Source: Halomonas llamarensis
GTDB taxonomy: Bacteria; Pseudomonadota; Gammaproteobacteria; Pseudomonadales; Halomonadaceae
Length of the DNA: 50,925 nucleotides
Direction of reading: 5' to 3'
Assembly: GCF_023555005.1 (NCBI RefSeq)
Contig: NZ_JAMJPJ010000026.1
Location: 1 to 50,925 of the forward strand
In this document: positions 41,263 through 49,473 of the stretch, in pieces
Layout of the letters: the number at the start of each line of letters is the position of its first letter
Numbering within the stretch: the stretch's first letter is position 1
The notes under the pieces: generated by a model
Seen by the model: only the letters and a program-made list of their open reading frames with translations
What the model was told of the DNA's origin: nothing
The model's database searches: none
Made by a program: the position numbers and the translations under genes

Positions 41263-41962
41263 TTGGCTTCAGACGCGGGAAACGCAAGAATCTACAAATG
41301 TAGAAATACAGGTGCGCCGGTATGGTGCTTGGCACAAACGCGGCTTGTTTTACCTCAGCCGCATGCTCGGATCTCAGCTCAGCACGGGCGAAGATTACCA
41401 AGAATTACGTGCCTCGGTAGGGCTACACCTGCTAGATTTCGACTTGTTCACCGCTAATGATGACGAACGTCAACAAGCGACATGGCGTTTTGAAATGCGC
41501 GATGAACGCCAGCCGAATGTATCACTGGGGAACATTCTGCAGATGAACTTGATCGAATTGAAGAAAGCTGACCGCCTGGGCCTGCCGCAAGGCCCACTTC
41601 GCGCTTGGGTGAATTTTCTAGAGCACTGGAAGGAGGACATCAACATGATCGATACCACCTACGAGCCGGTCAGAAAGGCCATGGAACGCCTCAAGCAGCT
41701 CAGCGCCGACGAAGAAACCCGCCGCCTTGCCTTCGTGCGCGAACGCGCTCTGCGCGACGAGGTGTCGTTTATCAATGAAGCTAAGCGCGAAGGGATTGAA
41801 CAAGGGATTGAACAGGGGATTGAGCAGGGAGTAGAGCAAGGCCGTGAAGACGTTGCGCGCAATATGATTCTCAAAACGGGGATGGATGATTTGGCGATTG
41901 CCGATATCGCTAAATTAACTGCCGATGACGTTGCTCGTTTGCGTGCTGAAATAAAGCATTAA
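41263..41962 (+). pseudogene. Truncated and frameshifted Rpn-family nuclease
   Basis: From 41297 the frame reads NVEIQVRRYGAWHKRGLFYL and continues in close parallel with the intact Rpn gene at 38683 (FEMRDERQPNVSLGNILQMN, ALRDEVSFINEAKREG) to a stop at 41962. Just upstream, another frame encodes LASDAGNARIY, the expected preceding segment, so one extra A near 41296-41298 breaks the frame. The N-terminal third with the first catalytic residues is gone. A 12-bp tandem repeat encodes (GIEQ)n at 41792-41839. There is no start codon or ribosome-binding site in a useful place. A GTG at 41312 could give a 216-residue fragment. Confidence 0.75.
41792..41839 (+). repeat. 12-bp tandem repeat encoding GIEQ units
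   Basis: Four units, GGGATTGAACAA, GGGATTGAACAG, GGGATTGAGCAG and GGAGTAGAGCAA, encode GIEQ-GIEQ-GIEQ-GVEQ. Such slippage-prone repeats sit at the hypervariable C-terminal helix of Rpn proteins. Confidence 0.8.
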
Positions 41963-41973
41963 TTTTGACCTCC

Positions 41974-41995
41974 TCACCTCCCTGAAGGAAGGTGA
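41974..41995. other. Hairpin after the Rpn remnant
   Basis: TCACCTCCC pairs with GGAAGGTGA (one mismatch) around TGAA. There is no U-run, so terminator function is doubtful. The stretch 41963-42324 holds this hairpin, repeat copy 2 and a small dyad at 42219-42235 (TTCACC/GGTGAA), but no gene. Confidence 0.4.
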
Positions 41996-42083
41996 TTCCT
42001 GGTTGTCGCCTTCCGGGTTCCTGCTCTGGCCTTTGAAGAAATGACTGAACGCCCTATCCAAATGCCGGAGTGATTGTTGTAGG

Positions 42084-42118
42084 CAAACGTATTAGCAGTA
42101 TCAAACTCTTGAGTGAAA
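42084..42118 (+). repeat. 35-bp dispersed repeat, copy 2
   Basis: Begins CAAACGTATTAGCAGTA and ends TTGAGTGAAA. Unlike copies 1 and 3 it has no Fur-box-like sequence at the corresponding upstream position, consistent with it being one half of a sequence split by the Rpn remnant. Confidence 0.7.
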
Positions 42119-42731
42119 TGGGTGGCCTTAGCCCGTCTTATTCATGGCTTGAATGCTGCGTAAAAGCATAATTAAATAAAATCAATCGGTTATGAATATT
42201 TGAAAGGCCATGGCTCGCTTCACCAAATGGGTGAAACCTTGCCATCTGTGCAAAGTAATATTAACGCATTGATTTTAAAATGGTTTTTTATTGATCACTA
42301 GAGTTTGTGATGAATAAGGCAGGCTTAGGGCTTAGGGGGCGCTTCCAGTGCTTCAACTAGGGACTCGGCGAAGCGAAGTGCGGAGAAGAACCCGCCCCAT
42401 GGCCAATAATACCTGTTGATACTGGCCGGTGTATCATCCAACCAATACTGCCATAGCCCTGACGTTGGCAAGGTTGAATCAGATAATTCGTAAGCCGCAC
42501 GAAGCAGGATGAATTTTCCCTCCAACTGAAACGCCTCTGAAATGGTTAATGTACTGAAGCCCCAGTCGTTAGTAGGCCCTTGCCAAGCATTCTCCAACCC
42601 AAGCCGAGTGAGAACCATATCTTCCAGGCTTCCAGATCCATAGAGCCGCAGATGGCGGTCGTCTAGAATCTGCGCGATAAATAGAGGCTCTTCAGGATGT
42701 TCAATTTGTGCTGCCATTACTGACAGCCTAG

Positions 42732-43586
42732 GGCGTGTTGACGTTTGATCGAAGATGATTTGGCAGGATAGGGGCAAGCTCGCAGAATAGAGGTTCTCAC
42801 GCCAACAAACTGCGAGCTTGCGATGCCCCGACAAATGCTCACGGATGAACATTGGTCGAAGCTGAAACCTATCCTGCTTCAACAAGGTATCTATGACAAG
42901 GCCAACCTGCGCATCACTGTGGAAGGCATCCTTTACCGGATGCGCACTGGCTGCCAGTGGCGGGACCTGCCAGAGGCGTTTGGGTCCTGGAATACGGTCT
43001 ACAAGCGCTTCAACGCCTGGTCATCGGCTGGAAAGCTGATGGCGGTTTTCAACATGCTGGTCGAGGATCCGGATGTCGAGTGGCTATTCATTGATGGCTC
43101 TTACGTCAAGGCGCACCAGGACAGTACAGGGGCTGCCACAGAAGAGTCAGAAGCCATTGGCAAAAGTCGTGCAGGCAACACCAGCAAAATTCATCTGGCC
43201 GTTGACGCTTATGGCCTTCCCAATTCCTTCAGGATAACGGGCGGTGAGGTACACGACAGCACAGAAGCCCAGGCATTGATTGACGACTTGCCGACGGGGG
43301 AGGCGCTAGTGGCTGACAAGGGCTATGACAGCGAGCGTATCCGTGAGCAGGTTGAGGCGAAAGGCATGGAGGCCGTAATTCCACGTAGGCGCAACTCGAA
43401 AAAGGGAAATGCCAGTCTGGACAGAGGTTTATATCGCTATCGGCATCTCGTCGAGAATGCCTTTGCCCGTTTAAAATCGTATCGCGCCATAGCGACGCGC
43501 TACGATAAACTGAAGCGAAACTACGAAAGCATGGTGGCTTTGGCGTGCGGTTTTTTATGGCTCCCAATGTGAAACGTCAACAGGCC
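42732..43586 (+). mobile_element. IS5-family insertion sequence (855 bp) flanked by CTAG duplication
   Basis: The left end GGCGTGTTGACGTTT and the right end (reverse complement) GGCCTGTTGACGTTT are inverted repeats differing at one position. CTAG borders both ends (42728-42731 and 43587-43590), as expected for the YTAR-type target of IS5-like elements. It carries one transposase gene and appears complete. Confidence 0.88.
42823..43572 (+). CDS. IS5-family DDE transposase
   Basis: 249 residues in a single open frame. The N-terminal helix-turn-helix part (MLTDEHWSKLKPIL, YRMRTGCQWRDLPEAFG) is followed by the catalytic core: first Asp in FIDGSYVKAHQD, second Asp in ALVADKGYDSERI, and Glu in HLVENAFARLKSYRAIATRYDK (the Y-R-E type signature). 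No frame break is visible, so it could be active. It lies inside the inverted repeats at 42732-43586 and is oriented opposite to the gene it interrupts. Confidence 0.9.
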   Translation: MPRQMLTDEHWSKLKPILLQQGIYDKANLRITVEGILYRMRTGCQWRDLPEAFGSWNTVYKRFNAWSSAGKLMAVFNMLVEDPDVEWLFIDGSYVKAHQDSTGAATEESEAIGKSRAGNTSKIHLAVDAYGLPNSFRITGGEVHDSTEAQALIDDLPTGEALVADKGYDSERIREQVEAKGMEAVIPRRRNSKKGNASLDRGLYRYRHLVENAFARLKSYRAIATRYDKLKRNYESMVALACGFLWLPM

Positions 43587-44096
43587 CTAGCTTCTACAAA
43601 TTTAATTAACTCTTCGGCCTGCTGTTGCTCATCGTTCAGTTCCCCAACCGTTCTCGTCAACTGCTCAAGGCTCTTCCAAACATCCAAGTCTCCTCCAAAT
43701 AGTCGGATTTTTACTACATCAGAAACACGTGAAATCATACTCTCTAAATTCACGTGGGCTGGTGGAGATATCAGAATGATATCAGGATCCAAAGATGCTA
43801 GGTATTCCAAATTTGGCTGAAACTTACTACCAAGTTCAAGAGTGTCAGGCATTAAATTTTCTTGGTATAACTCCCTATATTGCAAAAGTCCAGCTAGCGC
43901 TACAGGTGGATGCTCAAGATCACTCAGCGTATCTGCAACAGCATAGTCGAAAGTGACAATTTTCTTTGGCTCTTCAGCATTAGCGAGTGAAACAGAAAGC
44001 AGTAAAAGTATGACGAGAAAATTCGTTTTTCGGACTAAAGAGAACAAGGCATCCACGCAGATCATAAATATTTTCTACTCTGCATTTTATAAAACA

Positions 44097-44123
44097 ATGG
44101 TAGGTGGTGGATCCGCCTACCAT
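44097..44123. terminator. Hairpin between TonB receptor 2 and binding protein 2
   Basis: ATGGTAGGTGG pairs with CCGCCTACCAT (one G-U) around TGGAT. On the minus strand TTGTTTTATAAAA follows, suggesting partial termination. Modules 1 and 3 have hairpins at the same place. Confidence 0.6.
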
Positions 44124-44140
44124 AGCCCCTGATAGCAACA

Positions 44141-46552
44141 TTACCACCGATAACTTACTGAGCCCACGACACTTCTTGGCTCACCATAAAAGCAGTTATA
44201 GGTGCAGGACTCAATATAGGTCTTGTCAGTGAGGTTGGTCGCATTCAGTGAATAAATCCAAGGCCCCGTTTCATAGCTCACTCGCGTATCCACAAGCGTA
44301 AACGACGGCACTTCACCCTCAACCCATGTTCCCCGGGTCGCCCCCATATAGCGAACCCCCGCGCCGAATTTCAGCTCTGGCAGGCCAAAATCAGAGAAGC
44401 GATAGTCACCCCAAAGCGAGAACTGATTATAGGGCGTATTAGGCGTTCTCTTTCCCTCTTCACCTGGCGTAATAGGGCTGCTTTCCGTTGTGCGCGCATC
44501 CGTATAGGCATAGGCTGCAACCAAGTTGGCGTTAGAGCCTATTGCAGTTTTGACTTCCAACTCAAAACCGCGTGAACGCACCTCACCTATCTGTGTCTGA
44601 AAGCTAGTGTCCACGGGATCGGTGACACTGACGTTTTCCTGTGTTAGCTCATAAGCACTGGCAGTGAGCATGGTATCTGATCCATCGGGTTGATAGCGGA
44701 CTCCCACTTCGTACTGCTCTCCACGCGTAGGATCAAATCGATTTCCGTTACGGTCAGTGCCGCTAGCGGGTTCAAACGACTGGCTATAGCTGATGTAGGG
44801 CGCCAAACCGTTATCGGCAATATATACGCCGCCTACGCGTCCAGTGAACGCATCGTCTGTCTCGCGGCTCCACTCAGTAGGGCCAAAATAGGGGGAGGTC
44901 TCATCCTCGTTCCAATCTTGACGCCCACCCAGAAGAAGAACCCACTTGTCGGCGATTTTCATTTGATTTTGAGCATAAAGGCCAACCTGCTCACTGCGGG
45001 TTCTGAACGACCAAGCAAAAGGCTCTGGTTCGCCAAACTCACCGCTATCGTAAACGGGATCAAAGAGGTTAAGCGGTGGTGCCGTGCGATTGTAGCGCTC
45101 GGTTTCATGGCGTTGTCGTGTGTAGTCGACACCAATCAAACTGGTGTTGGTGGTACTTCCAGCCTCCCAGTCATATTGCAAGGAGGTATCTGAGGTCAAG
45201 CCTGATGATGCATCACGGCGATCTTGAGCGTTTCTCGTATAAATCCTTTGATCGTTACTTTGGCGAATGCTCATCTGAGGAAAATCAGCATCAAGCCGGA
45301 AGGTACGCAGATTATGTCGGAGGTGGAGTTCATCGGAGAAGTCGTGTTCTAGCAGGTAACCGATAGAGTAGCGCTCACTGTCATATTCGTCGAACCCTGA
45401 CTCACCGACAAACCGCTCTCGCGGAATGTCACCATGCGGATTGGGTAGAATAGTTCCGCTGGTTGGCAAACCATAGACGTGGGCCGTCTGGTCGCGCTGG
45501 TATTCACTCAGCAGGGTCAGCGAGGTCTGCTCAGTAGGCTGCCACTTAAGGGCTGGCGCGATGTAGGTTCGGTCATAAGGCACATGATCTACGAAAGTGT
45601 CGCTGTCACGGTGGAGCATGGTCAAGCGATAAGACCATACGCCATCTTCATCCAGCGCATCGGAGAAGTCCGCAGAAATCTGGCGGCGATCATAGCTGCC
45701 CACCTCGAGGTTAATTTCTCGCAAGGGCTCGCTGGTGGGGCGTTTGCTGACAGCATTGATGATACCCGCAGGGGCAGCTACTCCATACAGGATTGAGGAC
45801 GGGCCTTTGAGCACTTCCAGCCGTTCCAAACCATAGAGCTCCTGCTGGCCATTGTAGGCATTTACTTGGTACTTGCTACCATCTCGATAAGTAGTGGTAT
45901 TGCGAAATCCACGAACTCTAAGCCCTTCCGAGGTTCGTTCGGCTCCGTTGAACCTTGAGACACCAGGAGTATAGCTCAGGGCTTCAGTGAAATTCCGAGC
46001 CCCATAGTTTTGAAATTCCTCGCTACTTACAATCGAGATAGATTGCGGCGTTTCAATAATCGGCGTATCGGTCTTGGTGCCTGTTGCGCTCCGGGTGGCG
46101 GCGATACCCTGCACTGGCCCGTAGGCTGTCTCCTGCATCCAGTCGGCCTCCACCCGCATCGTTGACAACGCCACATCCTCAGGCCGCTCCTCCAACCGGT
46201 AACTCCCATCGGCTTCATTAACCAAAGACAAACCACTTCCGCTGAGCAGTGTCCGCAATCCACTTTCCACGTTGTAGTCACCGGATAGCCCGCGGGTTTG
46301 CTTACCCTGGGTTAGGTTGGAATCAAAGTAGATGACCACGCCGGAATCGGCGGCGAAGCGACTGAGGGCGTTACCCAGGTCACCGGCGGGCACTTCAAAA
46401 TGCTGCGCACCTTGCTGGGCTGGTTGCTGAGATTGCTGCTGGGCATGGGCGGTCAGTGGCAGCAACGCGACGGGCATTGATAGCGCAGTACACAGCATTG
46501 CACCGCCAATTGCGTGGGCGAGCCGTGTTTTCTTAAACTTAGTGTTGTGCAT
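44141..46552 (-). CDS. TonB-dependent siderophore receptor with STN domain (module 2)
   Basis: About 803 residues. The signal peptide ends LLPLTAHAQQQ. The STN domain (about 45-120) starts FEVPAGDLGNALSRFAADSGV. The plug is recognisable from IIETPQSISIVSSEEFQNYGARN and VLKGPSSILYGVAAPAGIINAVSKRP. The barrel ends RSVVGSVSYRW. Aromatic-rich strands and PTRGEQYEVGVRYQPDGSD match siderophore receptors of the FhuE/FpvA group. The terminal residue is Trp rather than Phe, also seen in functional receptors. The ATG at 46552 has GAGGGG 5 nt upstream. FecR2 and FecI2 are encoded just upstream and should control it. Confidence 0.88.
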   Translation of the reverse strand: MHNTKFKKTRLAHAIGGAMLCTALSMPVALLPLTAHAQQQSQQPAQQGAQHFEVPAGDLGNALSRFAADSGVVIYFDSNLTQGKQTRGLSGDYNVESGLRTLLSGSGLSLVNEADGSYRLEERPEDVALSTMRVEADWMQETAYGPVQGIAATRSATGTKTDTPIIETPQSISIVSSEEFQNYGARNFTEALSYTPGVSRFNGAERTSEGLRVRGFRNTTTYRDGSKYQVNAYNGQQELYGLERLEVLKGPSSILYGVAAPAGIINAVSKRPTSEPLREINLEVGSYDRRQISADFSDALDEDGVWSYRLTMLHRDSDTFVDHVPYDRTYIAPALKWQPTEQTSLTLLSEYQRDQTAHVYGLPTSGTILPNPHGDIPRERFVGESGFDEYDSERYSIGYLLEHDFSDELHLRHNLRTFRLDADFPQMSIRQSNDQRIYTRNAQDRRDASSGLTSDTSLQYDWEAGSTTNTSLIGVDYTRQRHETERYNRTAPPLNLFDPVYDSGEFGEPEPFAWSFRTRSEQVGLYAQNQMKIADKWVLLLGGRQDWNEDETSPYFGPTEWSRETDDAFTGRVGGVYIADNGLAPYISYSQSFEPASGTDRNGNRFDPTRGEQYEVGVRYQPDGSDTMLTASAYELTQENVSVTDPVDTSFQTQIGEVRSRGFELEVKTAIGSNANLVAAYAYTDARTTESSPITPGEEGKRTPNTPYNQFSLWGDYRFSDFGLPELKFGAGVRYMGATRGTWVEGEVPSFTLVDTRVSYETGPWIYSLNATNLTDKTYIESCTYNCFYGEPRSVVGSVSYRW

Positions 46553-46639
46553 GGGTTCCCCTCTGGTTAGCAACAAAAAAGTGCCTCTTTAACCAGTAAG
46601 TCGAACGGGGAAAGCAAAAGGTACCGTCATGGGCAAAAA

Positions 46640-47623
46640 TTATTTTTTCTCGTCCACTGCCACCCAATAGCGCGTGCGGAAATTGACCGATACCGGGAAG
46701 GATTTACTCAGCGCATGCAGTGCCTGGTCGGTATCGTCCACCCTAAAAGCGCCAGTAATACGGAAATGGGCCACGCTAGGGGCGCAGCGTAAAACGCCTG
46801 TGCGGTAGCGGCCCAGTTCGGCAAGAAACGCATCCAGAGGCATGTTTTGTACCACCAGCATCTGGCGAGTCCAAGCATCATCAGTGGGTGCCAGGCCTGT
46901 CGGTGGTGAAGCCGTGTCGGCGGTAAAGGTGAGCTGCTGGCCAGCGGGGCACAGGTTTTGAGACCCCGTGCGGGTGGTCACTTCCACACTGTGTTCGAAC
47001 ACAGCAACCTGGGTTTCTCCTTCCATCATCCGCACCGAGAACCGCGTACCCTGGGCGCGCACCCTGCCCTGCGGCGTTTGCACAACGAAGGGGCGCGGGT
47101 TCTCGGCACTATCGCTGGCGGTGGTCACCATGACTTCGCCTGCGCGCAATATCACTAGGCGCTCGTTGGCAGTAAAGTGGATATCCACCGCCGAAGCGGT
47201 GTTGAGTATCAGGCGGGTGCCATCCTCCAGCGTTAGCTGTTTGACCTCGCCAGTGGCGGTGTGGTGATCCGCCAGCCAATGCTCTACGGGGACGTGGCGG
47301 TAGGCGGTCACGCCCAGAGTCCCAGTGCCCAGCACCAGCGCCAGGCCTTTCAACACACTACGACGGCTCATACTGACGTGCTGCTCGGCACGCTCCAGTG
47401 TGTTCAGTGCCAGGTGGCCCGGCACTCGACCAAGCCGGGCCTGCAGTTGGTCTACCCGCTGCCAGGCCCACTGATGCATGGGATCGCTGTCTAGCCACTG
47501 CTGTAGGGCCTGCTCGTCTGCTGGCCCTGCCTCTTCCGAGCACAGACATGCATACCATTGCGCGGCCGCTTGCAGTGCCTCGCGCCGAGACCGAGTCAGT
47601 TCATGAGGGGCTGTGACAGTCAA
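46640..47623 (-). CDS. FecR-family regulator (module 2)
   Basis: 327 residues. The N-terminal cytosolic domain (ALQAAAQWYACLCSEEAGPADEQ) is followed by a twin-arginine-like MSRRSVLKGLALVLG and a transmembrane helix. The periplasmic FecR domain (LTLEDGTRLILNTASAVDI, RAEGVMVTT-like RAGEVMVTTA) comes next, with a C-terminal STN-like region (FRITGAFRVDDTDQALHALSKSFP). It is parallel to FecR1 throughout. It starts 3 nt after fecI2 and precedes TonB receptor 2 by 87 nt. Confidence 0.87.
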   Translation of the reverse strand: MTVTAPHELTRSRREALQAAAQWYACLCSEEAGPADEQALQQWLDSDPMHQWAWQRVDQLQARLGRVPGHLALNTLERAEQHVSMSRRSVLKGLALVLGTGTLGVTAYRHVPVEHWLADHHTATGEVKQLTLEDGTRLILNTASAVDIHFTANERLVILRAGEVMVTTASDSAENPRPFVVQTPQGRVRAQGTRFSVRMMEGETQVAVFEHSVEVTTRTGSQNLCPAGQQLTFTADTASPPTGLAPTDDAWTRQMLVVQNMPLDAFLAELGRYRTGVLRCAPSVAHFRITGAFRVDDTDQALHALSKSFPVSVNFRTRYWVAVDEKK

Positions 47624-47626
47624 AGG

Positions 47627-48157
47627 TTACAGCTCCGCTTCCAGCGCATAGAGCAAGCAAGACTCGGTGGCCTTGGCCATGTATTTTTTGACTGAACTGA
47701 GCGATACACCCAGCTCCTGGGCAATATCCGTGTAACGCATACCCTGTAACTGCGATAACAAGAAGGCACGCCGTACGTTGCTCCCCAGGCCACTGAGCAT
47801 GGCATCCAGCTCGTGCAGGGTTTCCAGCATGATGGCCTGCTCTTCTGGCGAAATGGCAACCGGTTCCGGCTGTAGAGCCAAACTTTCCTGATAGGCTTTT
47901 TCCAACGCGTGGCGGCGAAAATGATCGATCAAAACCCGATTGGCGATGGTCACCAGAAAACTACGTGGCTCTCGGATAGCCTCGACCTGGCATTCGGCAT
48001 CGCTGCGCCCCAGAATGCGCACAAAGGTATCCTGAGCAAAATCCGCCGCCTGCTGCGAACAGCCCAAACGCCCGCGCAGCCAGCCAAGTAGCCAGCGGTG
48101 ATGCTCGAAATAGAGGGTATGTACCTGCTCGCGCAGTGGGTAATTCCCAGACGACAT
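47627..48157 (-). CDS. FecI-family ECF sigma factor (module 2)
   Basis: 176 residues. Region 2 (HRWLLGWLRGRLGCSQQAADFAQDTFVRILG) and region 4 (GSNVRRAFLLSQLQGMRYTDIAQELGVSLSSVKKYMAKA) are clear. It starts at ATG 48157 and is preceded within 45 bp by a Fur box. Together with FecR2 it should switch on TonB receptor 2 when the ligand is bound. Confidence 0.9.
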   Translation of the reverse strand: MSSGNYPLREQVHTLYFEHHRWLLGWLRGRLGCSQQAADFAQDTFVRILGRSDAECQVEAIREPRSFLVTIANRVLIDHFRRHALEKAYQESLALQPEPVAISPEEQAIMLETLHELDAMLSGLGSNVRRAFLLSQLQGMRYTDIAQELGVSLSSVKKYMAKATESCLLYALEAEL

Positions 48158-48187
48158 GGCTACCTTCTGGCCTCAATGCTATGCAAA

Positions 48188-48202
48188 TGATAATTATTGC
48201 CA
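48188..48202. promoter_or_regulatory. Fur box upstream of fecI2
   Basis: TGATAAT-T-ATTGCCA matches the TGATAAT-N-ATTATCA pattern at 12 of 14 positions, 31-45 bp upstream of the fecI2 ATG. Confidence 0.75.
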
Positions 48203-48365
48203 TCATATTGGGTGACCCAGGAGGATACAAGCCCTTGATATTGATTCCTGTCGTTACGGATATAAAAGATTGCGAGGCGGCCTGCGAGGCAGCTGATTCC
48301 CCTTCCTCACCTCCGCCTGGGCTAAAAATGCAACAAAAAAGCCAAAAGCAGGTACCGCCGACAAG

Positions 48366-48380
48366 TGATAACACTCATCA
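48366..48380. promoter_or_regulatory. Second Fur-box-like site joined to repeat copy 3
   Basis: TGATAAC-A-CTCATCA matches the Fur pattern at 11 of 14 positions. Its distance to the 35-bp repeat (3 nt) is the same as at fecI1, so the two form one conserved unit. Confidence 0.5.
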
Positions 48381-48383
48381 AAA

Positions 48384-48418
48384 CAGGCGTATTAGCAGTA
48401 TCAAATTCCTGAAGAGAA
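48384..48418 (+). repeat. 35-bp dispersed repeat, copy 3
   Basis: Begins CAGGCGTATTAGCAGTATC and ends near GAAGAGAAC, 10 nt before the end of binding protein 3. It is less similar to copies 1 and 2 at its right end. Confidence 0.6.
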
Positions 48419-48428
48419 CCAGATAGTG

Positions 48429-49334
48429 CTAGGGCTCTGCGGGTGTTTCCAGTGCCTCTACCAGGGCCTCGGCGAAGCGGAAGGCGGAAGGGTGAACTCC
48501 TCCTATCCAAAACGAAGATGGTAATACGACAAAATCTCCTCGCTGGACACTAGGAAGGTAACGCCACATGCCGCTATTTTCGATATTGTGTTCGATACCT
48601 GTGGGATTTCCACTTTCTATGATAACCAGTCTCGCATCTTCAACATTGAAGAGTTCTCTTATACTGATCAGTGAATATCCCCACTGATTGGTCTGTTGTG
48701 TCCATGCATTACTTAGCCCTAGCCGCTTTAGCACCCCCTGGAACAGGCTATTTTCGCCGTATACTCGCATGTACTGTTCATTCATTAATTGGATAATCAA
48801 TAAAGGTGGCTGTGGTTCCAATGTACTCTGCAGAGAACGCAAATGGACTTGAGTGTTAGCAACCAACTTCTCTGCTTTATGTCTTCTGCCTGTCAGTGCC
48901 CCAACTTCAAGTACAAATGCATCGAAACGCGCCCATAAGTCGTCATCAATATCATTCGCAAAAGGGAAATTGTGAATAATAGAAAAAGGTGCAATATCTG
49001 CCAACATAACGCCCATACGAGTCTGTCGAGGCGCAAGGAGTATACGGTGTGAACCAATACTACTTAACAGTTCCATATTAGGAAATATTTGGCTCCCAAC
49101 ACTAGTGATATCAGCATCAGTATAGCTATTACCGGTCCATGTGTGAAAACCCGAAACATTCCCCATAAGAACAGGGCCAGGATCCAACGCAAGGAGTGCT
49201 TCCGCAACAGTCCAGTCGAAAACCGAAGTAGAAGAGGGCGCTTTATTTGCCAGTGCCGGGTTAAAAATCAAAAAAAAGCTAATAAAAAAATAAGAGGGGC
49301 ACCAGAATATTAATAAAAGCTTATAAAACCTCAC
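48429..49334 (-). CDS. Periplasmic siderophore-type binding protein (module 3)
   Basis: About 301 residues. The GTG at 49334 is chosen because AAGGAG lies 6 nt upstream and it gives a direct signal peptide (MRFYKLLLIFW to NPALA). The longer ATG start at 49388 has no such support. The mature part resembles the other two binding proteins: VFDWTVAEALLALDPGPVL, NEQYMRVYGENSLFQGVLKRLGLSNAW and the C-terminal FRFAEALVEALETP. It follows the truncated TonB receptor 3. No permease or ATPase is nearby. Confidence 0.8.
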   Translation of the reverse strand: MRFYKLLLIFWCPSYFFISFFLIFNPALANKAPSSTSVFDWTVAEALLALDPGPVLMGNVSGFHTWTGNSYTDADITSVGSQIFPNMELLSSIGSHRILLAPRQTRMGVMLADIAPFSIIHNFPFANDIDDDLWARFDAFVLEVGALTGRRHKAEKLVANTQVHLRSLQSTLEPQPPLLIIQLMNEQYMRVYGENSLFQGVLKRLGLSNAWTQQTNQWGYSLISIRELFNVEDARLVIIESGNPTGIEHNIENSGMWRYLPSVQRGDFVVLPSSFWIGGVHPSAFRFAEALVEALETPAEP

Positions 49335-49411
49335 TGTGAACTCCTTCAGAAGAAAAAAGAAACCGGAGAGGAACTTGCCAGTTTTCATTTTTCAATGACC
49401 ATTACATACCA

Positions 49412-49437
49412 CTCAGCCCCACTGAAGCAGGGCTGAG
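49412..49437. other. Hairpin between TonB receptor 3 and binding protein 3
   Basis: CTCAGCCC pairs with GGGCTGAG around a 10-nt loop. It occupies the same place as the hairpins of modules 1 and 2 but has no clear U-run on the minus strand. Confidence 0.5.
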
Positions 49438-49473
49438 CAAGGCACCTTTTCTACAAGGTTACATTCTCATTCA

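Larger units (their letters stand above)
42325..44065 (-). pseudogene. Periplasmic binding protein of module 2, interrupted by an IS5-family element
   Basis: The 5' part (44065 to about 43587) encodes a signal peptide (FLVILLLLSVSLANA) and IVTFDYAVADTLSDLEHPPVAL to ELIKFVEA. The 3' part (about 42731 to 42325) encodes LSVMAAQIEHPEEPLF through LRFAESLVEALEAPP. Removing the IS with one copy of CTAG rejoins GAAGCTAGGCTG, which restores one frame of about 295 codons with no lost residue. Before the insertion this was the module 2 counterpart of the binding proteins at 35004 and 48429. The insertion looks recent because both halves keep open frames. Confidence 0.88.

Noticed and set aside
41092..41457. 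121-codon plus-strand frame starting near the Fur box
   Set aside because: Its start overlaps the fecI1 promoter, and its useful part is the pre-frameshift piece of the Rpn remnant.
43229..43567. 112-codon minus-strand frame inside the IS5-family transposase
   Set aside because: Antisense shadow of the transposase with no motifs.
48136..48426. 96-codon plus-strand frame between fecI2 and binding protein 3
   Set aside because: It spans two Fur-box-like sites and the dispersed repeat, begins inside fecI2 and ends in binding protein 3; no coding signature seen.
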